From NCBI GenBank assembly GCA_022779345.1, contig JALFTG010000032.1, forward strand, positions 1 to 52,015: 52,015 bases of DNA, read 5' to 3'. Source of the stretch: Oscillospiraceae bacterium (GTDB taxonomy: Bacteria; Bacillota; Clostridia; Oscillospirales; Oscillospiraceae). The translations under genes and the position numbers were made by a program. Of the stretch, positions 32,759-40,892 are shown piece by piece. The notes beneath the pieces were generated by a model. That model did not search any database. It was not told the origin of the DNA and saw nothing but the letters and a program-made list of their open reading frames with translations. The stretch's first letter is position 1. Each line of letters begins with the position of its first letter.

Positions 32759-33154
32759 ATGAGCGAGCAGATGATTCAATTTCCCACCAGCAGCGACATC
32801 TATCTGGAAGCCAACGGCAAAAAGATTGCTGTGGTTCAGAACTACCGGTCCGTGTCCAAGCGGACGGAAAAGACCATTGAGGCCTTCGGCGAGGCCGAAC
32901 CGGTGGCCACCATCGCCAGCCAGAAGGCCTATCAGCTGGAGCTGACCCGGCTGTACGCCACGGATGAGGCAATCTCCGACGGCATCAGCTTTTACGATCT
33001 GGAGGATTTCTCCCTGGTGATCGTGAAGCCGGACCGCCGGGTAGTGTACACCGGCTGCAACTGGAGCCGCATCGCCGAGACCGGCCAGCTGTCCGAGACC
33101 GTGGCTGAGGAGATCACTCTGGTGGCCGCCAAACGGGTGGAGACCCCGGCATGA
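32759..33154 (+). CDS. Tail tube protein (131 aa)
   Basis: Inner tube protein, in the XkdM/FII-like class by size and position directly after the sheath. The sequence has the beta-sandwich character of tube proteins (SSDIYLEANGKKIAVVQNY, KAYQLELTRLYATDEAI, DFSLVIVKPDRRVVYTG). GGGAGGTG precedes the ATG. The stop overlaps the next gene by ATGA. Confidence 0.8.
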   Translation: MSEQMIQFPTSSDIYLEANGKKIAVVQNYRSVSKRTEKTIEAFGEAEPVATIASQKAYQLELTRLYATDEAISDGISFYDLEDFSLVIVKPDRRVVYTGCNWSRIAETGQLSETVAEEITLVAAKRVETPA

Positions 33155-33396
33155 TGACCGACCGGCTGCTTTCCGCCCTGGCGGCGGATGAAATGGGCCG
33201 GCTGCGGTGGAAACTGTGCCGGCTGTTCGGCGTGGCCCCCTGGTCCCGGCTGGGCCGGGCGCTGACGGATGAACAATGCCTGATTCTGGCTGGGCAGTGG
33301 GTGCTGGATGAGCGGGAGCGGCGGGAGACGGCCGCTCCCGCCGCCGGGAATCCGGCCTTTGACCCGGAGCGGTTCCGGGAACTGAAGGGAGTGTGA
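33151..33396 (+). CDS. Small protein at tail-chaperone position (81 aa)
   Basis: An 81-residue Arg/Leu-rich helical protein (RLRWKLCRLFGVAPWSRLG, ILAGQWVLDERERRE). It lies where PBSX-like phages encode the tail assembly chaperone that wraps the tape measure. No slippery sequence joining it to the next frame is evident. The function is a guess from order. Confidence 0.45.
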   Translation: MMTDRLLSALAADEMGRLRWKLCRLFGVAPWSRLGRALTDEQCLILAGQWVLDERERRETAAPAAGNPAFDPERFRELKGV

Positions 33397-33399
33397 CGG

Positions 33400-33846
33400 A
33401 TGGAGGAATGGATGAGACAGCTGGCCGCCCTGACGGACGATGCCCGGCGGGAGACTGCCCGGGCATTGCTGGCGGAGCTGACGGGGGAAGCTCCGTCCGT
33501 CACCCTGCCCGAGCGGGCCGGGAGGGCGGAAGGAGAGCCGGACAGCCCCGTGTCCGGCCGGGAGAAAGCTCCTGTATCGGAACCGGAGAAACTTTATCCG
33601 GCTGCTTCCGGGGCGGCAACCGCAGTGAATCCGGCAGTGCTGGTCACAAAACGGCCTGACGGGGGTATGACGCTGCGCAGACGGGCATTTCCGGAGACAG
33701 ACACGGAACTGCCGGACGGAGACGGGGAACCCGTCCCGCAGACGCGGCAGGAGATCTCCGGCGGTGCCTATGACCGGATGCGGGAGGTCTCCGACTTTTT
33801 CCGCCGGGATACCCGGCGGTATGACCCGGGCTTTACCCGGTACTGA
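33400..33846 (+). CDS. Unknown protein in the tape-measure slot (148 aa)
   Basis: The N terminus is helical (MEEWMRQLAALTDDARRET, to about residue 31). A long Pro/Gly/Glu-rich, probably disordered middle follows (about 32-110), then a helical C terminus (AYDRMREVSDFFRRDTRRYD). It lies exactly where a tape measure gene of 600-1500 codons would be expected, but is far too short and not continuously helical. Either 33400 or the ATG at 33412 could be the start; both have a ribosome-like site. I do not recognise a family. Confidence 0.5.
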   Translation: MEEWMRQLAALTDDARRETARALLAELTGEAPSVTLPERAGRAEGEPDSPVSGREKAPVSEPEKLYPAASGAATAVNPAVLVTKRPDGGMTLRRRAFPETDTELPDGDGEPVPQTRQEISGGAYDRMREVSDFFRRDTRRYDPGFTRY

Positions 33847-33860
33847 AAGGAGCGGACAGG

Positions 33861-34439
33861 ATGAATTTATCGCCCATGCGATTCAAGAATTATGTCTGGC
33901 CCCACAATCCCCGCGTGTATGAGATCGCCTTCCACCGGAATGTGGCGGTCCACCATGTGCCCTTCGGCCGGAGCGTGCTGGAGGGCATGGGCATGGATTA
34001 CCGCATCCTCCGGGGGGAGGGGGAATTTGTGGGGCCTGGGGCCTACCGGGAATTCCAGAAGCTGGCCACGGTGTTCTACGAGGAGACGCCGGGGATACTG
34101 GTCCATCCCGTGTGGCAGACGGCTAACGCCTGGTTCGTGGAGCTGTCCGTGAAGCAGGAGCCGCTGGAGGACTATGTGGCCTATGCCTTCGAGTTCTGGG
34201 AGTGCTATGACCACTATCAGCGCACGCTGACCACGGTGAGCGCCCCGTCCTCCGGGAATACTGAGGCCGCAGCCACAGCCGGCTCCGCCGGACAGGCGTA
34301 TTACACCGTGGTCTCCGGGGACACCCTGTATGCCATCGCCAGGAAATACGCCCTGTCCCTGACGGAACTGGTGGCGCTGAATCCCCAGATCCGGAACATC
34401 AATCTGATCTATCCCGGCGACCGGATCCGGGTGCAGTAA
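33861..34439 (+). CDS. LysM-containing tail/baseplate protein, XkdP-like (192 aa)
   Basis: The N-terminal 130 residues (MRFKNYVWPHNPRVYEIAF, VFYEETPGILVHPVWQT) resemble a baseplate or tail-tip domain. After a Ser/Ala/Gly linker (about 128-146), a LysM peptidoglycan-binding domain occupies about 147-192 (YTVVSGDTLYAIARKYAL, LIYPGDRIRVQ). In PBSX-like phages a LysM protein follows the tape measure gene. AAAGGAGCGGACAGG precedes the ATG. Confidence 0.8.
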   Translation: MNLSPMRFKNYVWPHNPRVYEIAFHRNVAVHHVPFGRSVLEGMGMDYRILRGEGEFVGPGAYREFQKLATVFYEETPGILVHPVWQTANAWFVELSVKQEPLEDYVAYAFEFWECYDHYQRTLTTVSAPSSGNTEAAATAGSAGQAYYTVVSGDTLYAIARKYALSLTELVALNPQIRNINLIYPGDRIRVQ

Positions 34440-34449
34440 GAGGTGACCT

Positions 34450-35397
34450 ATGACAGGATATATCATGGACAAGACCGGCACCATCCGGGAACTGCCGGTG
34501 CTGCTGGGCTGGGAGATCGAGCACGGTATGGGTCAGCCCTGCGATGCCTTCACGGCGGAGTGTCTGTATGAACCGGAGATGCTGCCCGTGCTGAAACAGG
34601 CGGTGCGGTTCCGGGCGGTGCACGAGGGACAGGTGGTGTTTTACGGCGTGGTGGACGCCTACACGGTGACGGCGGATGTCCGTGGGATGCGGCTGAAGCT
34701 GGAGGGCCGGTCCCTGGCGGCACTGCTCATGGACAACGAGGCGGAGAGCGGGGAGTATTACAATGTGGGGCTGGAGGACATCCTCAGACGCCATGTGACC
34801 CCCTGGGGCATCACGAATCTGGAGAAGGCGGAGGTGCCGAAGCTGGCCCGGTTTTCGGTGTCCTCCGGCCAGAGCCAGTGGAGCGTGCTCCGGGAATTTC
34901 TCCGGTTTTCCGGCGGGCTGGAGCCCCGGTTCACCCCGGCGGGCACCCTCCTGCTGGACGGCGGCCGGGGCGGGGACACCCGGTCCATCGGCGGCGCCAC
35001 GGCGGTGAGCGATGTGAAATTCCGGGACGACCGGTACGGCGTCGTGTCCCGGGTGCTGGTGAAAAAGACCCGGTCCGGGGCGGTGAGCACTGTGGACAAT
35101 GAGCCGTTTCTCGCCCGGGGCGGCAGCGCCCGCCGGGTGGTGCAGGTGCCCCGGTACACGGACTATGACGCCATGCGGTACACCGGGGAGTATCAGATCG
35201 CCCAGTCGAAAGCGGACAGCGTGGTGTGCACCCTGACGGTGCCCAGTCTGTTTGCCGCCTTCGCCGGGGATACGGTGTTCCTGCACACCAGCCCCATCGG
35301 ACTGACGGGCAGATACCGGGTGAGCCGGTCCCGGTGCTGGGCGGAAGCCGGGCGGTACGGGACGGAGCTGACCCTGGCAGTATGGGAGGCATGGTAA
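34450..35397 (+). CDS. Baseplate hub protein, late control D / XkdQ-like (315 aa)
   Basis: A hub protein of the gpD/gp27 type that joins tube and spike. The N-terminal half carries beta strands typical of the tube-like domains (RAVHEGQVVFYGVVDAYTV, LKLEGRSLAALLMD). The middle has the XkdQ-like FSVSSGQSQWSVLREFLRFSG. AGGTGACC precedes the ATG. The next gene begins directly after its stop. Confidence 0.78.
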   Translation: MTGYIMDKTGTIRELPVLLGWEIEHGMGQPCDAFTAECLYEPEMLPVLKQAVRFRAVHEGQVVFYGVVDAYTVTADVRGMRLKLEGRSLAALLMDNEAESGEYYNVGLEDILRRHVTPWGITNLEKAEVPKLARFSVSSGQSQWSVLREFLRFSGGLEPRFTPAGTLLLDGGRGGDTRSIGGATAVSDVKFRDDRYGVVSRVLVKKTRSGAVSTVDNEPFLARGGSARRVVQVPRYTDYDAMRYTGEYQIAQSKADSVVCTLTVPSLFAAFAGDTVFLHTSPIGLTGRYRVSRSRCWAEAGRYGTELTLAVWEAW

Positions 35398-35787
35398 ATG
35401 TGGTTATCGGAACAGAGTGCGGCCATCCGGCGCAGCGGTGACGCTCCGGAGGTGGCGGCGGTGACCATTCCCGGCAGCAGCCCGGCGGCCCGGGTGGGCA
35501 GTGAGCGCCGGGGACTGACGGTGATGGCCCCGGGGGGCTATGTGTGGATTCCCGGCCGGGACGCAGAGGTGCTGACGGTACAGTGTGCCACCGGGGAGAC
35601 GGCAGTGTCCGGCCAGCGGATGGACGCTCCCCCGGCGGGGATGCAGCCGGGGGAGGTGTATCTCCACTCCTCCGGCGGCGCGTCGGTGCTGCTGCGGGCC
35701 GGCGGGCAGATCGAGATCCGGGGCAGCGTGGAGATCACCGGCGGCCTGACGGTGAACGGGTTGCCGGTACAGCTGAGCGGAGGATAA
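35398..35787 (+). CDS. Baseplate spike, gpV/gp45-like (129 aa)
   Basis: A short OB-fold plus beta-helix protein. The N-terminal OB region is GLTVMAPGGYVWIPG. The C-terminal repeats IEIRGSVEITGGLTVNG are typical of a trimeric beta-helical cell-puncturing needle. At 129 residues it is a compact spike. The position after the hub fits. It starts at the ATG directly after the hub stop codon. Confidence 0.7.
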   Translation: MWLSEQSAAIRRSGDAPEVAAVTIPGSSPAARVGSERRGLTVMAPGGYVWIPGRDAEVLTVQCATGETAVSGQRMDAPPAGMQPGEVYLHSSGGASVLLRAGGQIEIRGSVEITGGLTVNGLPVQLSGG

Positions 35788-35797
35788 GGAGGAGAAA

Positions 35798-36148
35798 ATG
35801 GAACTGAAACTGGAAAACGGAGCCTATGTGACCGGCTCCTCCGGCCGACCGGAGACGGTGTCCGGGGCAGAGGAGACCGCCCAGCGGGTGCTCCTGCGGC
35901 TGACTGCCCGCCGGGGTGGGTTTGCGCCGCTGCCGGAGTACGGCAGCCGGCTGTATCTGCTGCCCCGGACGGCGAAGCCCTCCGGCTATGAGACGGCGGC
36001 AAGGCAGTACATCGCCGAGGCCCTGGCGGAGGAACCGGCGGTGGAGGTAACGGCGGTGCGCTTCACCCCGGTGGGGGCGGACGGCGTGCGGATTGATGTG
36101 GACTTCACCGCCGGTGGCGCCGCCTTTACCGGGGCGGTCACGGTATGA
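35798..36148 (+). CDS. Baseplate wedge gp25/gpW-like (DUF2634-type) protein (116 aa)
   Basis: A 116-residue protein with the gp25-like core RVLLRLTARRGGFAPLPEYG, where the conserved Glu/Arg pair of the sheath initiator lies (the EPR-like element appears as LPEYGSR). It is followed by AEALAEEPAVEVTAVRFTPVG. It initiates sheath polymerisation in contractile systems. AAGGAGGAG precedes the ATG, and the order spike-W-J is conserved. Confidence 0.72.
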   Translation: MELKLENGAYVTGSSGRPETVSGAEETAQRVLLRLTARRGGFAPLPEYGSRLYLLPRTAKPSGYETAARQYIAEALAEEPAVEVTAVRFTPVGADGVRIDVDFTAGGAAFTGAVTV

Positions 36149-36161
36149 GGAGGGATGAACC

Positions 36162-37220
36162 ATGCAGACGATGGAAACGATCTATGAGGAAATGAAAGCA
36201 AAGCTGGGAGAGTTGACGGGGCTGACGGTGACGGACGGGGGCGATCTGACCCTGCGGCTGTACGCCGTGGCGGCCCAGCTTTACTCCCTGTGGGAGCAGG
36301 CGGAGTTTGTACTGCGCCAGTGCTTCCCCCAGACGGCGGAGGGCGTCTGGCTGGACCGGCACGCCCAGGTCCGGGGCATGGAACGCCGGGCGGGCACCCG
36401 GAGTGTGGGTACCCTGCGCTTCTCCGTGACCACGGCGGCCAGCCGGGACCTGACTGTTGCCGCCGGAACGGTGTGTACCGACAGCGCCGGAAACCGGTTT
36501 GAGACCACGGCGGCGGGCACCATTGCGGCCGGGACCCTGTTCTGCGATGTGCCCGCCCGGGCGGCGGAGAGCGGAGCGGCCGGGAATGTGCCGGCGGACA
36601 CTGTCACCTATATGGTGCTGGCCCCTGCCGGGGTGGAGGCGGTGACCAATCCGGCGGCGCTCACCGACGGCAGCGACGGGGAGGGGGACGACTCCCTCCG
36701 GGCACGGGTGCTGAACAGCTACCGTAAGCTGCCCAACGGGGCGAATATGGCCTATTATGAGACCCAGGCCCTGAATGTGGACGGTGTGGCGGCGGTGAAG
36801 GTGCTGCCCCGGAACCGGGGCGTGGGCACCGTGGATGTGGTGATCGCCGCGGAAAACGGCGTGCCCTCCCAGACACTGCTGGACACGGTGGCGGATCTGC
36901 TGGAATCCCAGCGGGAGATCTGCGTGGACCTGCAGGTGCTGTCCCCCGCCACGAAGCGCGTGGATGTAACGGTGGCGGTGACGGTGGACAGCGGCTATGA
37001 CAGCGCCGCCGTGCTGGAAGCGGTGCGCTCTGCGGTGACGGCGGAGTTCACCGGACGGCTGCTGGGGCAGGATGTGCTGCTGGCCCGGCTGGGCTATCTG
37101 ATCTATCAGGTGCCCGGTGTGGTCAACTATGCCATCACCGCCCCGGTGGCGGATGTGACAGCGGGCACCGCCGTTCTGCCGGTACTGGGCACCCTGACCA
37201 TCACGGAAGCGGAGGAATAA
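36162..37220 (+). CDS. Baseplate J protein (352 aa)
   Basis: Baseplate wedge protein of the gpJ/XkdT family. Hallmarks include WLDRHAQVRGMERRAGT, the beta-rich domain GTLRFSVTTAASRDLTVAAG, DGSDGEGDDSLRARVLNSYR (about 165-184) and TVDVVIAAENGVPS (about 224-237). The length is right. GGAGGG precedes the ATG. Confidence 0.88.
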   Translation: MQTMETIYEEMKAKLGELTGLTVTDGGDLTLRLYAVAAQLYSLWEQAEFVLRQCFPQTAEGVWLDRHAQVRGMERRAGTRSVGTLRFSVTTAASRDLTVAAGTVCTDSAGNRFETTAAGTIAAGTLFCDVPARAAESGAAGNVPADTVTYMVLAPAGVEAVTNPAALTDGSDGEGDDSLRARVLNSYRKLPNGANMAYYETQALNVDGVAAVKVLPRNRGVGTVDVVIAAENGVPSQTLLDTVADLLESQREICVDLQVLSPATKRVDVTVAVTVDSGYDSAAVLEAVRSAVTAEFTGRLLGQDVLLARLGYLIYQVPGVVNYAITAPVADVTAGTAVLPVLGTLTITEAEE

Positions 37221-37223
37221 GCT

Positions 37224-37802
37224 GTGGGATTTGCAGACTATCTGAAAGAACTGCTCCGGCCCCTGGGGGTGTATGACCTGGCGTCCGGCCTGGGCAGCGG
37301 GGAACTGGAGGCGGAGGGGGCGCAGCTAGATGCGCTTTACCGCCGGCTGATGGACATTGAACAGGAAGCCATCCCTGCCACGGCAGAGGACTGGGGGCTG
37401 GGGCTGTATGAGGACATCCTTCCTTATCATCCGGCCTCCGGCACCACGGAAGAGCGCCGGGAGGCGGTGATGGCCCTGCTGCGGATCGATGATGCCAGCT
37501 TCACTCTTCAGGACATCCGGGACACGGTGGCGGGCTGCGGCATCCCTGCCGATGTGACGGAGAGTGCCGTGCCCCAGACCGTGGAGATCGCCTTTCCCGG
37601 CGTCCGGGGGGAGCCGGACCGGTTTGAGGCCCTGCAGCAGCGGCTGGAGCAGATCCTGCCCTGCCATCTGGGCATTGTGTATGCCCTGGTATTTCTCACC
37701 TGGCAGGAGGTGGAGGTCTGGGCCTTAACCTGGCAGACCATTGAAGGTGCCGGAATGACCTGGAAAGAACTGGAGATTTACAGCAGGGAGGTGGAAGCAT
37801 GA
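37224..37802 (+). CDS. Baseplate protein, DUF2313/XkdU-like (192 aa)
   Basis: A gpI/XkdU-type wedge partner of baseplate J. The N-terminal DYLKELLRPLGVYDL and EDWGLGLYEDILPYHP segments are the family signature. A C-terminal Trp-rich repeat is noticeable (LTWQEVEVWALTWQTIEGAG and MTWKELEIY). GTG start with GGAGGAATAAGCT. In standard phages tail fibre genes would follow, but here only a small holin-like gene does. Confidence 0.82.
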   Translation: MGFADYLKELLRPLGVYDLASGLGSGELEAEGAQLDALYRRLMDIEQEAIPATAEDWGLGLYEDILPYHPASGTTEERREAVMALLRIDDASFTLQDIRDTVAGCGIPADVTESAVPQTVEIAFPGVRGEPDRFEALQQRLEQILPCHLGIVYALVFLTWQEVEVWALTWQTIEGAGMTWKELEIYSREVEA

Positions 37803-38050
37803 GCGAATGGACCGTTGTTACGGTGCTGGTGGCCCTTCTGGGCCTGTTCGCCACGGTGGCCAAGCCCATCGTGAGCCTGAACGCTACCATCGCCCGGCTC
37901 GGCGAGACCGTGGAGCGGCTGGATGCCAAGCTCACGGAGCTGACGGAGCACAATGCGGATTCCCACCGCAGGCTGTGGGAGGAATGTGACCGCCACGGCC
38001 AGCGCATCGAGGATCATGAGACCCGCCTCACCGTGCTGGAACAGCAATAA
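37799..38050 (+). CDS. Small membrane/coiled-coil protein, XhlA- or holin-accessory-like (83 aa)
   Basis: One hydrophobic segment near the N terminus (about residues 5-22) is followed by a long heptad-rich coiled coil (ATIARLGETVERLDAKLTEL and on to LTVLEQQ). This resembles haemolysin XhlA-type proteins of PBSX lysis modules, but with the membrane segment at the N instead of the C terminus. No endolysin or second holin gene follows. The start overlaps the previous stop by ATGA, and GGGAGGTGG lies upstream. Confidence 0.55.
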   Translation: MSEWTVVTVLVALLGLFATVAKPIVSLNATIARLGETVERLDAKLTELTEHNADSHRRLWEECDRHGQRIEDHETRLTVLEQQ

Positions 38051-38094
38051 AAAACCCGCCGGAGGAAGTTTTTCGCTTCCTCCGGCGGGTTTTT
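38050..38094 (+). terminator. Strong bidirectional terminator at the right edge of the phage cassette
   Basis: A 19-bp stem (AAAAACCCGCCGGAGGAAG with its complement) around a 7-base loop has A and T runs on the two sides. It stops both the phage genes and the converging permease gene. Confidence 0.95.
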
Positions 38095-38099
38095 GTATG

Positions 38100-39230
38100 T
38101 CAGCACTCCGCCTGGATGTCTTTTCCTTTCAGCTTCCGGTGGGTGTCCTCGGTGATGAGGGTGTAGACCACGGCGGTGAGGGGGATGAAGAACAGCATCC
38201 CCAGCAGGCCCAGCAGTTTGCCGCCGATGAGTACGGCGATCAGCGTCCACATGGAGGGCAGGCCCACGGAGTTGCCCACCACCTTGGGGTAGATGAAGTG
38301 CCCTTCCACGAACTGGACACACAGGAACACGATCAGGCACACCAGCGCTTTGACGGGGTTCACCATCAGCACCAGAATCACGCCGATGGCACAGGCCAGA
38401 AACGCCCCCACATAGGGGACAAAGGACATGACCGCAGTGGTGACGCCGATGACGCTGGCGTAGGGCACCCCGGCGATGTTCAGGGCGATGATCAGCAGAC
38501 CACCCAGAATCAGGGCTTCAATGCACTGGCCGGACAGAAATCTGGAATATGTCCTGTTGGTCAGAGACGCCACATAGATCACCTTGTCCGCACGCTCCCG
38601 GCTCAGGTTGGCGTACAGAATCGCCTTGGCCTGGTGGGTGAGGGTGGTCTTGTCCAGAATGATGTAGATGGCGATGATCAGGGCCATGACGAAGGTGGCC
38701 ATTGCCCCGATGGTGGAGGCGGCGGTGCCTGCCACCACATTCAGGATGCTTCCGGCATTGTCCGTAAAGGTGCTCACGATTCGGTTCAGGTCGATCTTCT
38801 GCAGGTATTCCTCCACCACGGAGGTGTCCAGGTTCAGGGACTGGAGATACTGCAGCAGGGCCGGGACCTTGTCCCGGACGGTGTCGGCAATGCTTTTTCC
38901 GGACTGGATCAGCTGAGGCACCAGCAGATTGACCATCAGCGAGAGGATCAGCGCCAGAATCACCAGCGTCAGCAGAAAGCTCACGCCATTGAGCAGCTGA
39001 TCCGACGGCTGGGTTTTCCGGCCGGAGAACAGCCGGCGCAGCCGGCGGCTGATGGCGGAGACCGGGACATTCACCACGAAGGCGATGACGCAGGCAATGA
39101 ACACCGGGGAGATATGGTGCCACAGGCTGCCCAGCAGGCCCATGGCCTCGTGAAAGTTCAGCGCCACCACCAGAAGTGCTGCAGCGAACAGGATCAGCAG
39201 CATCCGGCTTTTCAACTGTGCCTTGTCCAT
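38100..39230 (-). CDS. AI-2E/PerM-family membrane transporter (376 aa)
   Basis: Integral membrane protein of the AI-2 exporter (PerM/TqsA/YdbI) family with about eight helices: two near the N terminus, a large soluble insertion (about 105-170) and a C-terminal bundle. Typical motifs are SFVPYVGAFLACAIGVI (about 272-288) and EGHFIYPKVVGNSVGLPS (about 313-330). The family includes exporters of autoinducer-2 and Na+/H+ antiporters, so the substrate is undetermined. It sits 3 bp downstream of a 70-aa membrane protein, and GGAGG lies in the end of that gene, so they are co-translated. Confidence 0.9.
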   Translation of the reverse strand: MDKAQLKSRMLLILFAAALLVVALNFHEAMGLLGSLWHHISPVFIACVIAFVVNVPVSAISRRLRRLFSGRKTQPSDQLLNGVSFLLTLVILALILSLMVNLLVPQLIQSGKSIADTVRDKVPALLQYLQSLNLDTSVVEEYLQKIDLNRIVSTFTDNAGSILNVVAGTAASTIGAMATFVMALIIAIYIILDKTTLTHQAKAILYANLSRERADKVIYVASLTNRTYSRFLSGQCIEALILGGLLIIALNIAGVPYASVIGVTTAVMSFVPYVGAFLACAIGVILVLMVNPVKALVCLIVFLCVQFVEGHFIYPKVVGNSVGLPSMWTLIAVLIGGKLLGLLGMLFFIPLTAVVYTLITEDTHRKLKGKDIQAEC

Positions 39231-39233
39231 AGC

Positions 39234-39446
39234 TTACGCCTCCGGCCCCTCGGAATCCTCCTGGGTGTCCTCATCCTCTTCGGACAGGGGCGGTGCAACC
39301 CGGGGCAGGATCACATACAGCACCAGCAGGTAGCCGCCCAGATACAGCGCGAGGGCCGGCACCGGTGCCAGGGTGAAACCAAAGAGGAGCGCGGTGCAGA
39401 TGGCCAGGTAAATGACCCAGACGGCGATTTGTTTTGCAAGTCTCAT
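39234..39446 (-). CDS. Small two-helix membrane protein with acidic tail (70 aa)
   Basis: A 70-residue protein with two hydrophobic helices (about residues 5-24 and 28-48) and a strongly acidic C-terminal tail (SEEDEDTQEDSEGPEA). I do not recognise a family. It lies between rpoD and the PerM-type gene on the same strand. AAAGG precedes the ATG. It is probably a real gene because of its tight spacing and composition. Confidence 0.6.
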   Translation of the reverse strand: MRLAKQIAVWVIYLAICTALLFGFTLAPVPALALYLGGYLLVLYVILPRVAPPLSEEDEDTQEDSEGPEA

Positions 39447-39476
39447 GATAAGTGCCTTTCTGTTTGAAACGGGGGA

Positions 39477-40892
39477 TCAGTTCAGAAAATCTTTCAGCTT
39501 CTTGGAGCGGGAGGGGTGCCGCAGCTTCCGCAGGGCCTTGGCCTCGATCTGCCGGATACGCTCACGGGTGACATTGAACTCCTTACCCACTTCCTCCAGG
39601 GTGCGGGTGCGGCCGTCGGCCAGACCGAAGCGCAGCTCCAGCACTTTTTTCTCCCGGGGGGTCAGAGTATCCAGCACCTCCATGAGCTGCTCCCGGAGCA
39701 GGGAGAAGCTGGCGGCCTCGGAGGGCTCGGAGGCGTCCTCGTCAGGGATGAAGTCACCCAGATGGGAGTCCTCCTCCTCACCGATGGGGGTCTCCAGGCT
39801 GACAGGCTCCTGAGCAATTTTCAGGATATCCCGGACCTTGTCCACGGGCATCTGCATCTCGGCGGCGATCTCCTCGGGGGTAGGCTCATGGCCCAGCTCC
39901 TGGAGCAGCTGGCGGGACACCCGGATGACCTTGTTGATGGTCTCCACCATGTGCACGGGGATGCGGATGGTGCGGGCCTGGTCGGCAATGGCACGGGTGA
40001 TGGCCTGCCGGATCCACCAGGTGGCGTAGGTGGAGAACTTGTAGCCCTTGGTGTAGTCGAACTTATCCACGGCCTTCAGCAGGCCCAGGTTGCCCTCCTG
40101 GATCAGGTCCAGAAACAGCAGGCCCCGGCCCACATACCGCTTGGCAATGGACACCACCAGACGCAGGTTGGCCTCGGCCATGCGGCGCTTGGCCTCCTCG
40201 TCCCCGTCGGCCATGCGCATGGCCAGATCCGTCTCCTCCTCCGGAGTAAGCAGGGGAATCTTGCCAATCTCCTTCAGATACATCCGCACGGGGTCGTCGG
40301 TGGAAAAAGTGTCCACCATGGCCTCGGTGTCGGCGATGTCCTCCTCGGTGATCTCCTCAATGCTCTCCAGATCCTCGATATCCGGGGCCAGATCCTCCAG
40401 GGGGACCAGGGTGTTGTCGCCGGTCAGGTCGATGCCCAGGTTTTCCAGCCGGTCATAGAACTTGTCCAGCTCATCCGGCTCCAGGTTCATGTCGTCCAGC
40501 ACATCCATCAGCTCCTTGGAGCTGAGCTTGCCGGCGGCCTTGCCCTTTTCCACCAGCTCGTTGAGTTTTTCCTCGTTGGTCTTTTCGGGAACGGCCTCGG
40601 CCTCTTCCTTGTCCTTTTTGGTGCGCTTTTTCGTCTTTTTCGCGGCAGGCTCCACCACTTCGCCGGTGGGGAGGAGAACCTCGTCAATGGGCAGCTCCTC
40701 CGCAGGAGCGGCCTTTTTCTTTGCTTTGGTTGCCTTTTCCATGGATTCGGTCATGGTCTCATCTGCTTTCTCGGTGGTTTTTGTGCCAGCTTTCTTTGTT
40801 GCCATAGCTTCTCCGTCCTGTTTCTTCTTGGATTTTGTTTTTGCGCCGGAAGATATCTCTCCGGCAGAGAGTGTTTTCTTTTCAGTTGCCAT
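39477..40892 (-). CDS. rpoD: Primary sigma factor RpoD/SigA (471 aa)
   Basis: Housekeeping sigma-70 factor. Region 1.2 is near [21 protein letters not shown]. Region 2 has [19 protein letters not shown] and [19 protein letters not shown]. Region 3 has [11 protein letters not shown]. Region 4 has [21 protein letters not shown] and a C-terminal helix. The N-terminal ~130 residues are Lys/Glu/Ala-rich and low complexity. The first ATG overlaps the end of dnaG by 11 bp. A second in-frame ATG (40805, GGAG 6 nt upstream) is a plausible alternative start, giving 442 residues. The dnaG-rpoD order is the classical macromolecular synthesis operon. Confidence 0.97.
   Translation of the reverse strand: MATEKKTLSAGEISSGAKTKSKKKQDGEAMATKKAGTKTTEKADETMTESMEKATKAKKKAAPAEELPIDEVLLPTGEVVEPAAKKTKKRTKKDKEEAEAVPEKTNEEKLNELVEKGKAAGKLSSKELMDVLDDMNLEPDELDKFYDRLENLGIDLTGDNTLVPLEDLAPDIEDLESIEEITEEDIADTEAMVDTFSTDDPVRMYLKEIGKIPLLTPEEETDLAMRMADGDEEAKRRMAEANLRLVVSIAKRYVGRGLLFLDLIQEGNLGLLKAVDKFDYTKGYKFSTYATWWIRQAITRAIADQARTIRIPVHMVETINKVIRVSRQLLQELGHEPTPEEIAAEMQMPVDKVRDILKIAQEPVSLETPIGEEEDSHLGDFIPDEDASEPSEAASFSLLREQLMEVLDTLTPREKKVLELRFGLADGRTRTLEEVGKEFNVTRERIRQIEAKALRKLRHPSRSKKLKDFLN

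Noticed and set aside
25323..38050. Headless tailocin (PBSX-like bacteriocin or R-type pyocin)
   Set aside because: Terminase with intact motifs, portal and capsid genes are present, so a head is encoded, and a tape measure and fibres needed for a tailocin are missing.
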